Assembly (NCBI RefSeq): GCF_019091455.1
Contig: NZ_JAGXJN010000009.1
Location: 1 to 64,000 of the forward strand
Direction of reading: 5' to 3'
Source of the DNA: Chitinophaga sp. GbtcB8
GTDB lineage: Bacteria > Bacteroidota > Bacteroidia > Chitinophagales > Chitinophagaceae
Length of the DNA stretch: 64,000 bases
Shown: in pieces, positions 34,806 through 44,401 of the stretch
Layout: each line of letters starts with the position of its first letter
Numbering within the stretch: position 1 is the stretch's first letter
Program-made: the position numbers and the translations under genes
The notes under the pieces: model-generated
The model's input: the letters and a program-made list of their open reading frames with translations, nothing else
The model's database searches: none
Told to the model about the DNA's origin: nothing

Positions 34806-35228
34806 CTATTCCGCTTTTGTCCGCAGCACAAAATAATACTCCCCGGATTTTACCTTCATATCAAAAAGCTGATCGTCCAGGTGTACAATGGTAACCAGGT
34901 TTTCCGCACTGCGTAAGCCATTGCTGGCTGTTACACTGATAATGCTGCCATTGCTGAGCAGCGAATATTTACCTGAATCCGGTTTGTTATCAATGGTGGC
35001 AATAAATACATTATTATCCAGGAACTGGTAATATACGTTGCTGTAATAACCTCTTTTGAGATCCGTAGCCTGTGTGATCTGTGTATTGTCGTATGGATCG
35101 CCGGCAGGTACCTGCACATCATATACCCGCCACTTTTTATGCAGCAGCATGCGGTTGGCCTTATTACTGTTGCAGGCCAGCATGGTAAGGAACAGGAATA
35201 ACAAAAGGTAACAGCTTCTTTTTATCAT
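34806..35228 (-). CDS. Small lipoprotein of unknown function
   Basis: 140 residues. Signal peptide with lipobox LTMLAC. The mature part has alternating strands (KWRVYDVQVPAG, YYQFLDNNVFIATIDN, GKYSLLSNGSIISVTA), as in lipocalin-like lipoproteins of Bacteroidota that have a W near the start of the barrel. Ligand unknown. It lies 6 bases downstream of the DinB-like gene, so the two form an operon. Confidence 0.78.
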   Translation of the reverse strand: MIKRSCYLLLFLFLTMLACNSNKANRMLLHKKWRVYDVQVPAGDPYDNTQITQATDLKRGYYSNVYYQFLDNNVFIATIDNKPDSGKYSLLSNGSIISVTASNGLRSAENLVTIVHLDDQLFDMKVKSGEYYFVLRTKAE

Positions 35229-35234
35229 AACAGT

Positions 35235-35765
35235 TTATTTACGCCCCGACATGTGTTTGTTAAAATCATCCGACTTTCCTTTGGGAATAGACAGGCTTTC
35301 CCAATGCTCCTGCAGCAACATTTTGCCAATATACACGATCTGCCCAACATGATAGGGAATATGTGCCAGCTGCCGGTTAATGGCATCCACTACCGCATGC
35401 GGCTCCGTGCGGATGTTCACCGTTTTTTCCAGGTCGGCTTCCTGCAGACTGTCCAGGGTGCCCATCATACAATCCCAGCCTTTGTTCCATAGTTCCAATA
35501 CGGTTTCTTTGGATGCCTGGCTGTTCTCAAATTCTGTGTCCCGGTTGCGCCAGGGCTTTTCGCCGTCGCTGGTCAGGAAATCGGTCCAGCGGGAAAGCAT
35601 GTTACCGCTTATGTGTTTAATGATCAGGTAAATGCTGTTGGAGCCGTCGTCCGGCTGCCAGTTCAGCTGGGCTTCGTTTAGCCGTTCCAGCGTTTTCTCA
35701 CCCAGCTGGCGGTGCGTGATGAAGCGTTTTTTTACGCTATCCAGATAGATATTAGCGAATGACAT
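35235..35765 (-). CDS. DinB-like / DUF1572 family protein
   Basis: 176 residues with the four-helix-bundle pattern of DUF1572: KTLERLNEAQLNWQ, NSIYLIIKHISGNMLSRWTD, and INRQLAHIPYHVGQIVYIGK. The two His-containing segments (IIKHISG and AHIPYHVGQ) give the usual metal-binding His set. The frame is open to 35813, but ATG 35765 (SFANIYLDSVKKRF) matches the family start. Function of the family is not well defined (possible metal-dependent thiol transferase-like). Confidence 0.88.
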   Translation of the reverse strand: MSFANIYLDSVKKRFITHRQLGEKTLERLNEAQLNWQPDDGSNSIYLIIKHISGNMLSRWTDFLTSDGEKPWRNRDTEFENSQASKETVLELWNKGWDCMMGTLDSLQEADLEKTVNIRTEPHAVVDAINRQLAHIPYHVGQIVYIGKMLLQEHWESLSIPKGKSDDFNKHMSGRK

Positions 35766-35842
35766 ATAATTATGAATTAAGTACTCATTTTTGTAGTAAA
35801 TCATTAAATACATCCCATCATCAAACCCACCTGCCCATTAAC

Positions 35843-35880
35843 ATCATCTGCACATCTGCATATTTGCACATCCGCACATC
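35843..35880. repeat. Solo octad arm H2 (ACATCTGC family)
   Basis: CATCTGC, ACATCTGC, ATATTTGC, ACATCCGC, ACATC. It shares CATCTGCACATCTGCATATT with the right arm of repeat H, about 11.5 kb away, and ends at the stop codon of the gamma-glutamyltransferase gene. No left arm nearby. Confidence 0.8.
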
Positions 35881-37583
35881 TAGTACCCTTCTGCACTATC
35901 ATCTCCCCGCTTATCACCCACTGCTTCCAGCAGGCCTTTCTCATTAACCTTTATCACCTCTGTGCGGCCAATAGTGCCGCCGCGTACCACTTTATAACCC
36001 ATTTGCTCCAGGGAGCTCACCACATCTGCAGGGAAATCCGCTTCCACATCCACCTGGTCCGGCAGCCACTGATGATGGAACTTGCTTTCAAATACAGCCC
36101 GGTCAGCAGGCAAATTAAATTCCAGTATATTCATCAGCGTTTGAAACACAGACGTAATAATGGTAGATCCGCCCGGTGTGCCTGCTACCACATAAGGTTT
36201 GTTATTCTTTAATACGATCGTAGGCGTCATGGAGCTGAGCATACGTTTACCCGGCGCTATGGCATTGGCTTCCGCGCCTACCAGCCCATACATATTAGGT
36301 ACACCTGGTTTTACGCTGAAATCATCCATTTCATTATTCAGGAAAAACCCGGCGCCGCCAGGTACGACTTTGCTGCCGTAACCGCCATTTAAGGTAGTGG
36401 TCACCGCTACAGCATTGCCCTGGTCATCCATTACGGAAAGGTGAGTGGTTTCCATGCTCTCCGCCGCTACGTTACCGGCTTTTACAATTTCGCTGCTGCC
36501 GGCTTTATGCGGGTCATAATCTTTCATCCGTTCCTGCAGGTATTTTTTAGATGTAAGCTGTTGTACAGGCACTTTTACAAAATCAGGATCGCCCAGGAAT
36601 TCCGCGCGGTCGGCATAAGCGCGGCGTTCTGCTTCTATCATCAGCTGAACAGCCTGCGGTGAATGAAAGCCCCAGCTGGCCAGCGGGTAATTTTCCACCA
36701 TCCCCATCATCTGCTGTAATCCCACACCACCGCTGGATGGCAGGGGCATGGTTAAGATCGTGTATCCTTTATAGTTAAAAACGATGGGTGTTCTTTCTTT
36801 GGCTTTATAGGCTTTCAGGTCTGCAAGTGTTATGAGGCCGCGGCCGCGCTGCATTTCGTCTGTGATCAGTTTCGCGGTAGGCCCCTCATAAAAACCAGCT
36901 TGCCCTTTATCGCGGATCCTTTTCAGGGTTTGAGCCAGGTCAGGCTGTACCAGCGTATCTCCGGCCTGCCAGGGTGTTTCCTTTTCAAAGGCGTTAGGCC
37001 TTGTATTCAGCTTACGGAAATCAGCTGCGTGGTTATTCAGTCCGCGGGCTTCTGCTGCTGTTATCACAAATCCTTTTTCTGCCAGTTTAATAGCAGGCGC
37101 TATCAGCTTGGCCATAGGCAATTTGGCATATCGCAGGGATGCAAAGAAACCTGCCACTGAGCCGGGTACTCCGGCGGCCAGGTGGCCATACTGGCTAAGC
37201 TGTGTGTTGGCTGCGCCGCTGGGATCTATATACATATCGCGTTGCGCTTTGGCCGGCGCTTTTTCACGGTAGTCAATAGTAACGTTCTTGCCATTGCTTA
37301 AATGTGCCACCAGGAAACCTCCGCCGCCCAGGTTGCCCGCAGCAGGGTACACCACGGCCAGTGCCAGCTGGGTAGCAATAGCTGCATCTACTGCGTTGCC
37401 GCCCTGCTGCAATATCAGCGCACCGGCCTGGCTGGCCAGCGGATGTGCAGATACTACGGCGCCATGCGCTGCCACTACCTGTTTTTGTATGTTGTAATGA
37501 TACGGATCAATCCCGGCTGGCGGTTGAGCAAAGGTGCATGCTGTAATGGATAGTAACAGGAGCGGTAATAACAATAAACGCAT
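35880..37583 (-). CDS. ggt: Gamma-glutamyltransferase
   Basis: Periplasmic Ntn-hydrolase that transfers or hydrolyses the gamma-glutamyl group of glutathione and related compounds. Signal peptide (MRLLLLPLLLLSITACTFAQ), AHGAVVSAHPLASQAGALIL, GGNAVDAAIATQLALAVVYP, then the autocleavage site with nucleophile T379 in ETTHLSVMDDQGNAVAVTTT and GAGFFLNNEMDDF. The frame is open upstream to 37697, but ATG 37583 gives the signal peptide. Full length for the family. Not linked to the GCS2 ligase cluster, though both concern gamma-glutamyl chemistry. Confidence 0.95.
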   Translation of the reverse strand: MRLLLLPLLLLSITACTFAQPPAGIDPYHYNIQKQVVAAHGAVVSAHPLASQAGALILQQGGNAVDAAIATQLALAVVYPAAGNLGGGGFLVAHLSNGKNVTIDYREKAPAKAQRDMYIDPSGAANTQLSQYGHLAAGVPGSVAGFFASLRYAKLPMAKLIAPAIKLAEKGFVITAAEARGLNNHAADFRKLNTRPNAFEKETPWQAGDTLVQPDLAQTLKRIRDKGQAGFYEGPTAKLITDEMQRGRGLITLADLKAYKAKERTPIVFNYKGYTILTMPLPSSGGVGLQQMMGMVENYPLASWGFHSPQAVQLMIEAERRAYADRAEFLGDPDFVKVPVQQLTSKKYLQERMKDYDPHKAGSSEIVKAGNVAAESMETTHLSVMDDQGNAVAVTTTLNGGYGSKVVPGGAGFFLNNEMDDFSVKPGVPNMYGLVGAEANAIAPGKRMLSSMTPTIVLKNNKPYVVAGTPGGSTIITSVFQTLMNILEFNLPADRAVFESKFHHQWLPDQVDVEADFPADVVSSLEQMGYKVVRGGTIGRTEVIKVNEKGLLEAVGDKRGDDSAEGY

Positions 37584-37746
37584 GGCAAAGCTTTGATTTT
37601 GTAGAACTAAGGTACTACTTACAGCAGTTAGTAGCAAGTAGCCGTACTTAGCCAATAATGAAAGTATCTTATCATGATGCGCGGTCTTATACAGCAACCA
37701 CTAAACGTTTTTATTCGTATTTTAAAGTAACCAAAATCTGTAGCAT

Positions 37747-40527
37747 ATGAAAAATCCCCTGACCAACCTTAGGTTGAAACCCGCTTTATTGCTGTTAACC
37801 TGCCTGCTCACTCATATTATAATCGTAAAGGCGCAAACCGGCACTATCCAGGGTACTGTCACAGATGGCCGCGCACCATTAGCAGGTGCTACCGTTCAGG
37901 TAGAACGTACTAACAAAGGCGGCTATACGAATGCATCTGGTGCTTATACACTCAGCATCGCCCCCGGCAGTTATACTGTTATTGTTAGTTATGTAGGTTA
38001 TGCTACACAACGGCAGCCTGTTACGGTAACTGCAGGTCAAACAACGCAGCTGGATTTTAAGCTGCCGGCCAGCACTACTATGAATGAGCTGGTAGTACTG
38101 GGCAACCGCACTTTACCACGCACGCAAACAGAAACCCCGGTGCCCGTAGATGTAATAGACATTAAACGGGTGGCCGCCGATGCGCCGCAGGTATCCATTA
38201 ACCAGATCCTGAACTATGTAGCGCCCTCATTTAGTTCCGGCACACAAACAGTAGCAGATGGAACGGATCATATTGATCCCGCATCCCTGCGCGGCCTTGG
38301 GCCAGACCAGGTGCTGGTGCTGGTAAATGGCACACGCCGCTATAATACTGCGCTGGTGAATGTAAACGGAACATTCGGCCGCGGCGCTGTAGGCACGGAT
38401 ATGAATGCCATTCCCACGGCCGCCATTGACCGCATTGAAATACTGCGCGATGGCGCTGCTGCGCAATATGGCTCTGATGCTATTGCCGGCGTTATCAACA
38501 TCATTCTTAAGAACAGTGTAAATCGTTTAAACGTAAGCGTTACCACCGGCGCCAATGTAACGGATAAGTCGGTTGATAACATTGACGGGCAAACAGTGCA
38601 AACTGCCGTAAACTATGGCATACCGGTAGGGGAGCGTGGCGGCTTCATTAACTTTGGCGGTTCTTATGATTACCGCAACTACACCAACCGCTCAGGCCCC
38701 TGGCAGGGCGCTATTTACCGTACCTATCCCGGAGCGGTAGATAGAACGGATTCCTTTCTGGTAGCCAATAACATTACACGCGATGATATCCGCATGCGGG
38801 TAGGCCAGTCCAAATTACGCAGCGGGCAATTGTTTGTAAATGCCAGTGTGCCCATGGAAAATGATGCGGAGTTTTATTTGTTTGGCGGCCTGGGGTACCG
38901 CAACGGCCAGGCAGCAGGTGTGTACCGCCTGCCAAGCGATAGCCGTAATGTGCTGGATATTTACCCGCTGGGATTTTTACCGGAGATCCATTCTGATATT
39001 TATGATAAGTCGGTGGCCTTTGGCATCCGCGGTAACCTGGGTAAATGGAAGGTGGATGTAAGTAATACCTTTGGCCAGAACCAGTTTATTTTCAGCGTAG
39101 AGAACTCCCTGAACGCTTCGCTGGAAAAAGCATCGCCTACACGCTTTAGCGCCGGCGGGCCTGTGTTCACACAGAATACTACCAACCTGGATTTCTCCCA
39201 GCGTTTTGATGTGCTGGCAGGGCTGGATGTAGCCTTTGGCGGAGAATACCGTTTCGAGAATTACAAGCTGGAAGCAGGCGCAGAAAATTCCTATACTGAC
39301 TATGGCCGTGCTACTAAAATAGGAGTGGGCGCAGATGGTAAGGATATCCTGGTGCCTGATCCGCAGGGCGCAATAAATACTAAGTTCGGGCCGGATGGTA
39401 CTGCCCGTGCCGGTGGCGCGCAGGTATTTCCCGGCTTCCGCCCGGAGAATGCGGTGAATACTTCCCGCAGCTCCATTGCAGGTTATGCGGATGTAGAAGC
39501 CAATTTCAGCAGCGCATTCCTGGTAGGCGGCGCCTTACGTTTTGAGAACTATAACGATTTCGGCTCTACGCTGAATGGCAAGCTAACAGCCCGTTACAAG
39601 CTGAGTGAGAAAACTGCGTTGCGTGCATCGGGTAGTACCGGTTTTCGCGCACCCTCCTTGCACCAGCGTTTTTATTCCAGCACCTCTACACTTTTCGTAG
39701 ATGGATTGCCGTATGAAGTAGGCACCTTCACCAATGATAGCCGTCCCGCACAGCTGCTGGGCATTCCGCAGCTGAAACCGGAGAAATCCAAAAGCCTGAG
39801 CGCTGGTTTCACCGGCGCTTTTGGGAAGTTTAATTTAACGGTAGATGGATATTACACCCGCATCAACGACCGCATTGTATATACCGACCAGTTCTCCGGG
39901 AGCAATGCTCCTGGCGCTTCGCCGGTTGATAGAGAGATCTATCAGCTGCTTTCACTCGCTAACGCCAACCGTGCTGCATTTTTTGCCAACGCTATCAACT
40001 CTGAAACAAGAGGAGTGGACCTGGTGCTGACCTATGGTACCCGTTTAGGCGCCGGCAGCTTTCGCGCAGACTTAGCCGGTACTTACTCTTACACCCAGCA
40101 GGTGGGCGATATCAAAGCATCCGCAAAGCTGGCAGGCAAGGAAAATATTTACTTCAGCCGCGCCAGCCGCATTTACCTGGAAAGAAGTGTGCCGCGTGAA
40201 AAGATCAACCTCACCCTAACGTACAACATTAAACGTTTTAATGTTTTTGTACGGAATGTATACTTTGGCAGCGTTGAAGAAGCTACTAATGACCCTGCTT
40301 TTTTCCAGACATTTGATCCGCGTGTGGTAACAGATGTAGCCGTAGGATATAAATTCACACCGGCTGTAAAGCTCAGCATCGGTTCTAATAATGTGTTTGA
40401 TATTTACCCGGATAAAGTGGAAAACCCTGCCAATACTACTAACGGTCAGTTCCTGTATAGCCGCCGTGCTACACAGTTTGGGTATAATGGAAGATTTTTG
40501 TTTGCGAGGCTGGAGCTGAATTTGTAG
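37747..40527 (+). CDS. TonB-dependent outer-membrane receptor
   Basis: 926 residues. A signal peptide (ALLLLTCLLTHIIIVKAQ), a carboxypeptidase-regulatory-like domain (about 32-105; GTIQGTVTDGRAPLAGATVQ), a plug (ETPVPVDVIDIKRVAADAPQ; RIEILRDGAAAQYGSDAIAG) and a beta-barrel that ends in RFLFARLELNL. It resembles vitamin B12/siderophore-type receptors rather than SusC, and no SusD is present. The ligand is not deducible. It is divergent from ggt and has its own terminator. Confidence 0.93.
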   Translation: MKNPLTNLRLKPALLLLTCLLTHIIIVKAQTGTIQGTVTDGRAPLAGATVQVERTNKGGYTNASGAYTLSIAPGSYTVIVSYVGYATQRQPVTVTAGQTTQLDFKLPASTTMNELVVLGNRTLPRTQTETPVPVDVIDIKRVAADAPQVSINQILNYVAPSFSSGTQTVADGTDHIDPASLRGLGPDQVLVLVNGTRRYNTALVNVNGTFGRGAVGTDMNAIPTAAIDRIEILRDGAAAQYGSDAIAGVINIILKNSVNRLNVSVTTGANVTDKSVDNIDGQTVQTAVNYGIPVGERGGFINFGGSYDYRNYTNRSGPWQGAIYRTYPGAVDRTDSFLVANNITRDDIRMRVGQSKLRSGQLFVNASVPMENDAEFYLFGGLGYRNGQAAGVYRLPSDSRNVLDIYPLGFLPEIHSDIYDKSVAFGIRGNLGKWKVDVSNTFGQNQFIFSVENSLNASLEKASPTRFSAGGPVFTQNTTNLDFSQRFDVLAGLDVAFGGEYRFENYKLEAGAENSYTDYGRATKIGVGADGKDILVPDPQGAINTKFGPDGTARAGGAQVFPGFRPENAVNTSRSSIAGYADVEANFSSAFLVGGALRFENYNDFGSTLNGKLTARYKLSEKTALRASGSTGFRAPSLHQRFYSSTSTLFVDGLPYEVGTFTNDSRPAQLLGIPQLKPEKSKSLSAGFTGAFGKFNLTVDGYYTRINDRIVYTDQFSGSNAPGASPVDREIYQLLSLANANRAAFFANAINSETRGVDLVLTYGTRLGAGSFRADLAGTYSYTQQVGDIKASAKLAGKENIYFSRASRIYLERSVPREKINLTLTYNIKRFNVFVRNVYFGSVEEATNDPAFFQTFDPRVVTDVAVGYKFTPAVKLSIGSNNVFDIYPDKVENPANTTNGQFLYSRRATQFGYNGRFLFARLELNL

Positions 40528-40553
40528 GAGGATTAGGAAGAAGGAATGTTTTT

Positions 40554-40599
40554 AACACGGATCATAAAGATGATAACGTTTTTATGATCCGTGTTTTTT
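40554..40599 (+). terminator. Intrinsic terminator after TonB receptor
   Basis: AACACGGATCATAAA (40554-40568) pairs with TTTATGATCCGTGTT (40581-40595), 15 bp perfect, followed by TTTT. Confidence 0.93.
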
Positions 40600-40731
40600 G
40601 TATTACTATACCAATGAATAAGCTCCTTCGGTTATGGTACTGCCGTTTCCATATCTCCAGGAAAACCCCGGCCAGCTGGCAGGTATATTAGTATAATTTA
40701 TACGTATATTGAGGTTTGGAGCTGTTTACCT

Positions 40732-41916
40732 ATGAAACTATTTCCCATTCCCTGCCTGCTTATTTCCTGCCTGTTTACAGGCTGCATGTACCTGACAAAG
40801 AAAATGCCTTCACACCCGCTACAGCAGGAATTTTTGTCCGATGTGCGCGACTCCATGATCCTGGACGATTTCCACAGTGTACATTACGGAGCTATTGAAG
40901 TATCAAATGGTTTTTTGATCAGTAGCAATTATGATAAAAGAACACGGCAGAACGGGCGGTTCCATTTACATGATCTGAATAGTAAAAAAGACTACGGTTA
41001 TTTCCCATGGCCGAATGAAGATGGCACCTTTTATTTTGGAATAGATCACTGTAATGATTACCTGTTGTATTTCGAAAACAACTATTTCAAGAGGGTGAAC
41101 ATCTTTACAAAAAAGTTAGATACTGTATACAATGAAAGATTTATAAACGGCGGGGATTGGACAAGTATGGTGGTGATAAATGATATAGCTTATTCCACCT
41201 ACAGCAACAGCGGTTTGGCAGTACTTAGCATGAAGGATCGCTCGAAGCTGCTTGACCGGCAACATGAGACAGGTAACAGTTTGTATATCCAGAACAACAT
41301 ATCCCTTCCGGTATTTTATTCATCCAACCTGGTAGCATCTGTAAAAGTAACGCCTGATAGCAGTGAGCTCTATTGCATAGATACGGCCATGAATGTGTTA
41401 TGGAAAAAGAGGATAGCCGCTGAAGGTACAATGGATTACCAGATCGCCAGCCTGAATTTTAAAGACCGTTTCCTGGTAAAGCATGATACTGTTTTTGAAG
41501 TGATCAGCAAAACTGATGGCCGCCGCCTGTTTTATCACACATTCAACACCAGCGTGTATGACATATGCAAGCTGGATGATGCAAATGTGCTGGTGATCTT
41601 ATCGGCAAAGCCTACTATCTCAAGGTTAGCTATGTCCATGAGCACTGATTATAAAACGGTGCTGTGTTACAATCCACAGAATGATTCAGTAAAATACAGG
41701 ATAGATGGTCTTAAAACCGCTTCTGAACGCTACTTCAGGCTGAATAACAGGTTCTACTTTTTTGCAGGAAATGCCAGGGCTATTTCCATTAATGTAAAAG
41801 ATGGCGCTGTAGATACTTTCCGGTTACAACACGATTTCCAGAGCGAAGTAAGGGTGTTGCAGGATAAAAAAACAGGGAAATGGTATTTGTTGAATGGGGG
41901 AGTGGTGTATTGGTAA
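40732..41916 (+). CDS. Lipoprotein of unknown function, probably beta-propeller
   Basis: 394 residues. Lipobox LFTGC near residue 18 makes it a lipoprotein. The body has repeated short strands with Asp/Gly turns (EVSNGFLISSNYDKRTRQNG, HLHDLNSKKDYGYFPW, FGIDHCNDYLLYFENNYFKR), which suggests a propeller, but I recognise no named domain. It precedes the large operon by 187 bases on the same strand and may or may not be expressed with it. Confidence 0.75.
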   Translation: MKLFPIPCLLISCLFTGCMYLTKKMPSHPLQQEFLSDVRDSMILDDFHSVHYGAIEVSNGFLISSNYDKRTRQNGRFHLHDLNSKKDYGYFPWPNEDGTFYFGIDHCNDYLLYFENNYFKRVNIFTKKLDTVYNERFINGGDWTSMVVINDIAYSTYSNSGLAVLSMKDRSKLLDRQHETGNSLYIQNNISLPVFYSSNLVASVKVTPDSSELYCIDTAMNVLWKKRIAAEGTMDYQIASLNFKDRFLVKHDTVFEVISKTDGRRLFYHTFNTSVYDICKLDDANVLVILSAKPTISRLAMSMSTDYKTVLCYNPQNDSVKYRIDGLKTASERYFRLNNRFYFFAGNARAISINVKDGAVDTFRLQHDFQSEVRVLQDKKTGKWYLLNGGVVYW

Positions 41917-42103
41917 GGGATGCAGTTAAGCTGTTATACACATATTAAATTATTATTTAATTACTAATAAAATAGATTTTTTTTCCGAATCTAAAAAATA
42001 GAATAATAATTCGATGCTGCATATCTTGCAGCCCAGTTCGTTACCCGGAATTGTCCCTATATCAGTGTATAAAACAAGAGTACAGTACAACCTATGTGTG
42101 AGA
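41917..42103 (+). promoter_or_regulatory. AT-rich leader of the SpvB/RHS operon
   Basis: Contains small inverted repeats: TTAAAT/ATTTAA (41945-41960), TAGATT/AATCTA (41973-41993, with T and A runs) and CTGCA/TGCAG (42015-42030). No exact TAnnTTTG with a matching TTTG is visible. It must hold the promoter of the operon unless the upstream lipoprotein gene reads through. Confidence 0.4.
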
Positions 42104-44389
42104 ATGCTATTTGTTTTTGTTTGTGTCCTTAACGTCAACAAGCCCTTATTTGCACAAACTTCACCAAAAGAGGCGTACGTCACCGTAAACGATTCATTGC
42201 CCGGCAAAGGTTCGGAAATGGTGGACAACACCTACTTCCTGGTACATGCCGGATGCAAATCCATGTTGGTAGTGCCAATACCGCCCTACCCACTGCCTTA
42301 CACTGCCGTAAGGGGCATACGTGTACGCGAAAGTAAAAGTATACTTGTACCGGAAGCGGGAAAACAACGCAAACCTTTCCTGGTGGTGCATGGCAACGTA
42401 ATGTATGATCTGTATTATCAATCCAATGCAGATACGCCTTACCTGGAAAAAGAGTTGTATCAACATACCCTGCAAACCTACCTGGACATAACGGTGAAGG
42501 ATCAATATCCCATACGGCTTGCCTTTAGCACCCAGCAAGGTAATTCTTCCTTATTCAGAAATATTACAGGGCTTAACATGCAGTATACCAACCGCGATTT
42601 CAAAAATATGCTGATGCAAAAAGCACAACAATGGGATGCCGGCAGGTTACAGGATTGGCAGCAGCTGGAGGAGTTAAAGCAACGCATCAATAATAAGCTC
42701 AACGAAATTAACGCATTAAAAAGCAGGGAGTTTGGACCCTCCCAGCTACAAATGCTGGTAGAAGCCAGGGAGAGAGAATTATATGCACACATACGGGATA
42801 GCCTCGATGCGCGTAAACCGCGTAACGGCAACGATAGCCTGTATACAGGGGCCCGCCATAAAGCGGATAGTGTAATGCAGCTGGCAAAAGACAAATATGC
42901 CGCCGGTGAAAAACGTTTGGATTCGTTACAGCAGGAACTATTAATCTGGCAGCGTATGTACAAAGAGAAACAGCGGGTATTGAACGCCAGGAAGCAGCAG
43001 CTAATGAATGTCATCTCCCGCAGCCGTAATAATAAAGAGCTGGCAGATAGCCTGGAGGCCATGCAGTTACCGGATACAGTATTACCCAAAGGCTACCGTT
43101 CTCTGTTAGCTGTAAAATCGGTAGGTATCGGCAGAACCATGGTCGATTACTCTGAGCTCACAGCTAAAAACATCAGTATCACCGGTTTTCAGGCGGAATA
43201 CAATCCCTCTTATTATGTAGCGGTGGCTACGGGCGCGGTGGATTACCGCTTTCGTGATTATGTCGTAAATGATAGCAGGATCAGCCAGTACCTGAACATG
43301 GTAAGGGTAGGTACCGGCATGAAAGAAGGTAATAACATCATCCTTTCTTTTTATACGGGCAAAAAACAGGTCTATAATTTTAACACAGATAGCAGTAAAA
43401 ATGCCCCTGACTACAAGATCATGGGAGTATCGCTGGAAGGCCGGTGGCAGGTTAGCAGAAATCACTACATCACAGGCGAAGTAGCTAAATCGTCCATGCC
43501 TTATTATAACCGTACCCCGCATGATGAAGGAGTAGGGAACAGTATGCTCCGGTTTAGTGACCATTCCAACGAAGCATTTGCCATTACGGCAAACTCCTTT
43601 ATACCCAATACAGGTACACGTATTAGTGCCTTGTACAAGAGGATGGGCGCTAACTTTCAGTCATTTAGTTTGTACTCCTCAGGATCAGAACAAACAGGGT
43701 GGCTGCTACGGGTAGATCAGCCTTTCTTTAAACAGCAGTTAACGTTGTCGGGTTCTCTCCGGCAAAATGTATATACCAGTGTATTGGATAATGGAAGCTA
43801 CCGCAGCAATACCATCTTTAAAAGCATACAGGCTACTTTCCGCAGACGGCATTGGCCGGTAGTATCCGTAGGTTATTTTCCCAGCTCTCAGCTCATGAAA
43901 CTGGGTGAGGGGAAATTTATGGAGAACTTGTTTTACACCATGGTGGGTACCGCCAGTTACTTCTACGAGTACAAAGGTGTTAGTATGAATACCATTTTCT
44001 CTGGTACCAGGTTTTATAACCGCCAGACAGACAGCAGTTTTGTGTATTTCAACAGTACTAACCTGATGCTGAATCAAACGGTGTTCCTGGGTAGATTTAC
44101 CGTGAATGGCGGCGCGTCTTCTGCTACCAACCAGGATTATGCCCTGTATGGGGTAGACGGTAACCTTCAATATAAAGTGAATACCTGGCTGGAACTGGGC
44201 GGGGGATTAAAATATAATTATCAAACACAGTATAACCTGCAGCAAACCGGTTATACTGCAAATGCAAAAATAAACATACCCAAAGTAGGAGAGGTGGCCT
44301 TGATGGCGGATAAAGGATTTGTGCCGGGCGTTAACAAACAGCTGGTTCCTAATAAAACAGGACGGCTTACTTATACCAAGATATTTTAA
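42104..44389 (+). CDS. Outer-membrane beta-barrel protein with coiled-coil domain
   Basis: First gene of the operon. 761 residues from ATG 42104 (MLFVFVCVLNVNKPLFAQ); the frame is open to 42014, but this start gives a proper signal peptide. An N-terminal beta domain is followed by a charged coiled coil at about 190-320 (LQMLVEARERELYAHIRDSL; KRLDSLQQELLIWQRMYKEK) and a C-terminal beta-barrel-like half (about 340-761) ending in GRLTYTKIF with the terminal aromatic of outer-membrane proteins. No TonB box or plug. I infer an outer-membrane channel or platform for the giant proteins encoded downstream. The next gene starts 12 bases later. Confidence 0.8.
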   Translation: MLFVFVCVLNVNKPLFAQTSPKEAYVTVNDSLPGKGSEMVDNTYFLVHAGCKSMLVVPIPPYPLPYTAVRGIRVRESKSILVPEAGKQRKPFLVVHGNVMYDLYYQSNADTPYLEKELYQHTLQTYLDITVKDQYPIRLAFSTQQGNSSLFRNITGLNMQYTNRDFKNMLMQKAQQWDAGRLQDWQQLEELKQRINNKLNEINALKSREFGPSQLQMLVEARERELYAHIRDSLDARKPRNGNDSLYTGARHKADSVMQLAKDKYAAGEKRLDSLQQELLIWQRMYKEKQRVLNARKQQLMNVISRSRNNKELADSLEAMQLPDTVLPKGYRSLLAVKSVGIGRTMVDYSELTAKNISITGFQAEYNPSYYVAVATGAVDYRFRDYVVNDSRISQYLNMVRVGTGMKEGNNIILSFYTGKKQVYNFNTDSSKNAPDYKIMGVSLEGRWQVSRNHYITGEVAKSSMPYYNRTPHDEGVGNSMLRFSDHSNEAFAITANSFIPNTGTRISALYKRMGANFQSFSLYSSGSEQTGWLLRVDQPFFKQQLTLSGSLRQNVYTSVLDNGSYRSNTIFKSIQATFRRRHWPVVSVGYFPSSQLMKLGEGKFMENLFYTMVGTASYFYEYKGVSMNTIFSGTRFYNRQTDSSFVYFNSTNLMLNQTVFLGRFTVNGGASSATNQDYALYGVDGNLQYKVNTWLELGGGLKYNYQTQYNLQQTGYTANAKINIPKVGEVALMADKGFVPGVNKQLVPNKTGRLTYTKIF

Positions 44390-44401
44390 ACAGGAGATAC
44401 T

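Noticed and set aside
42014..42103. Upstream extension of the operon's first gene (start at 42014)
   Set aside because: The extra 30 residues precede a complete signal peptide that starts at 42104, so the extension would bury it.
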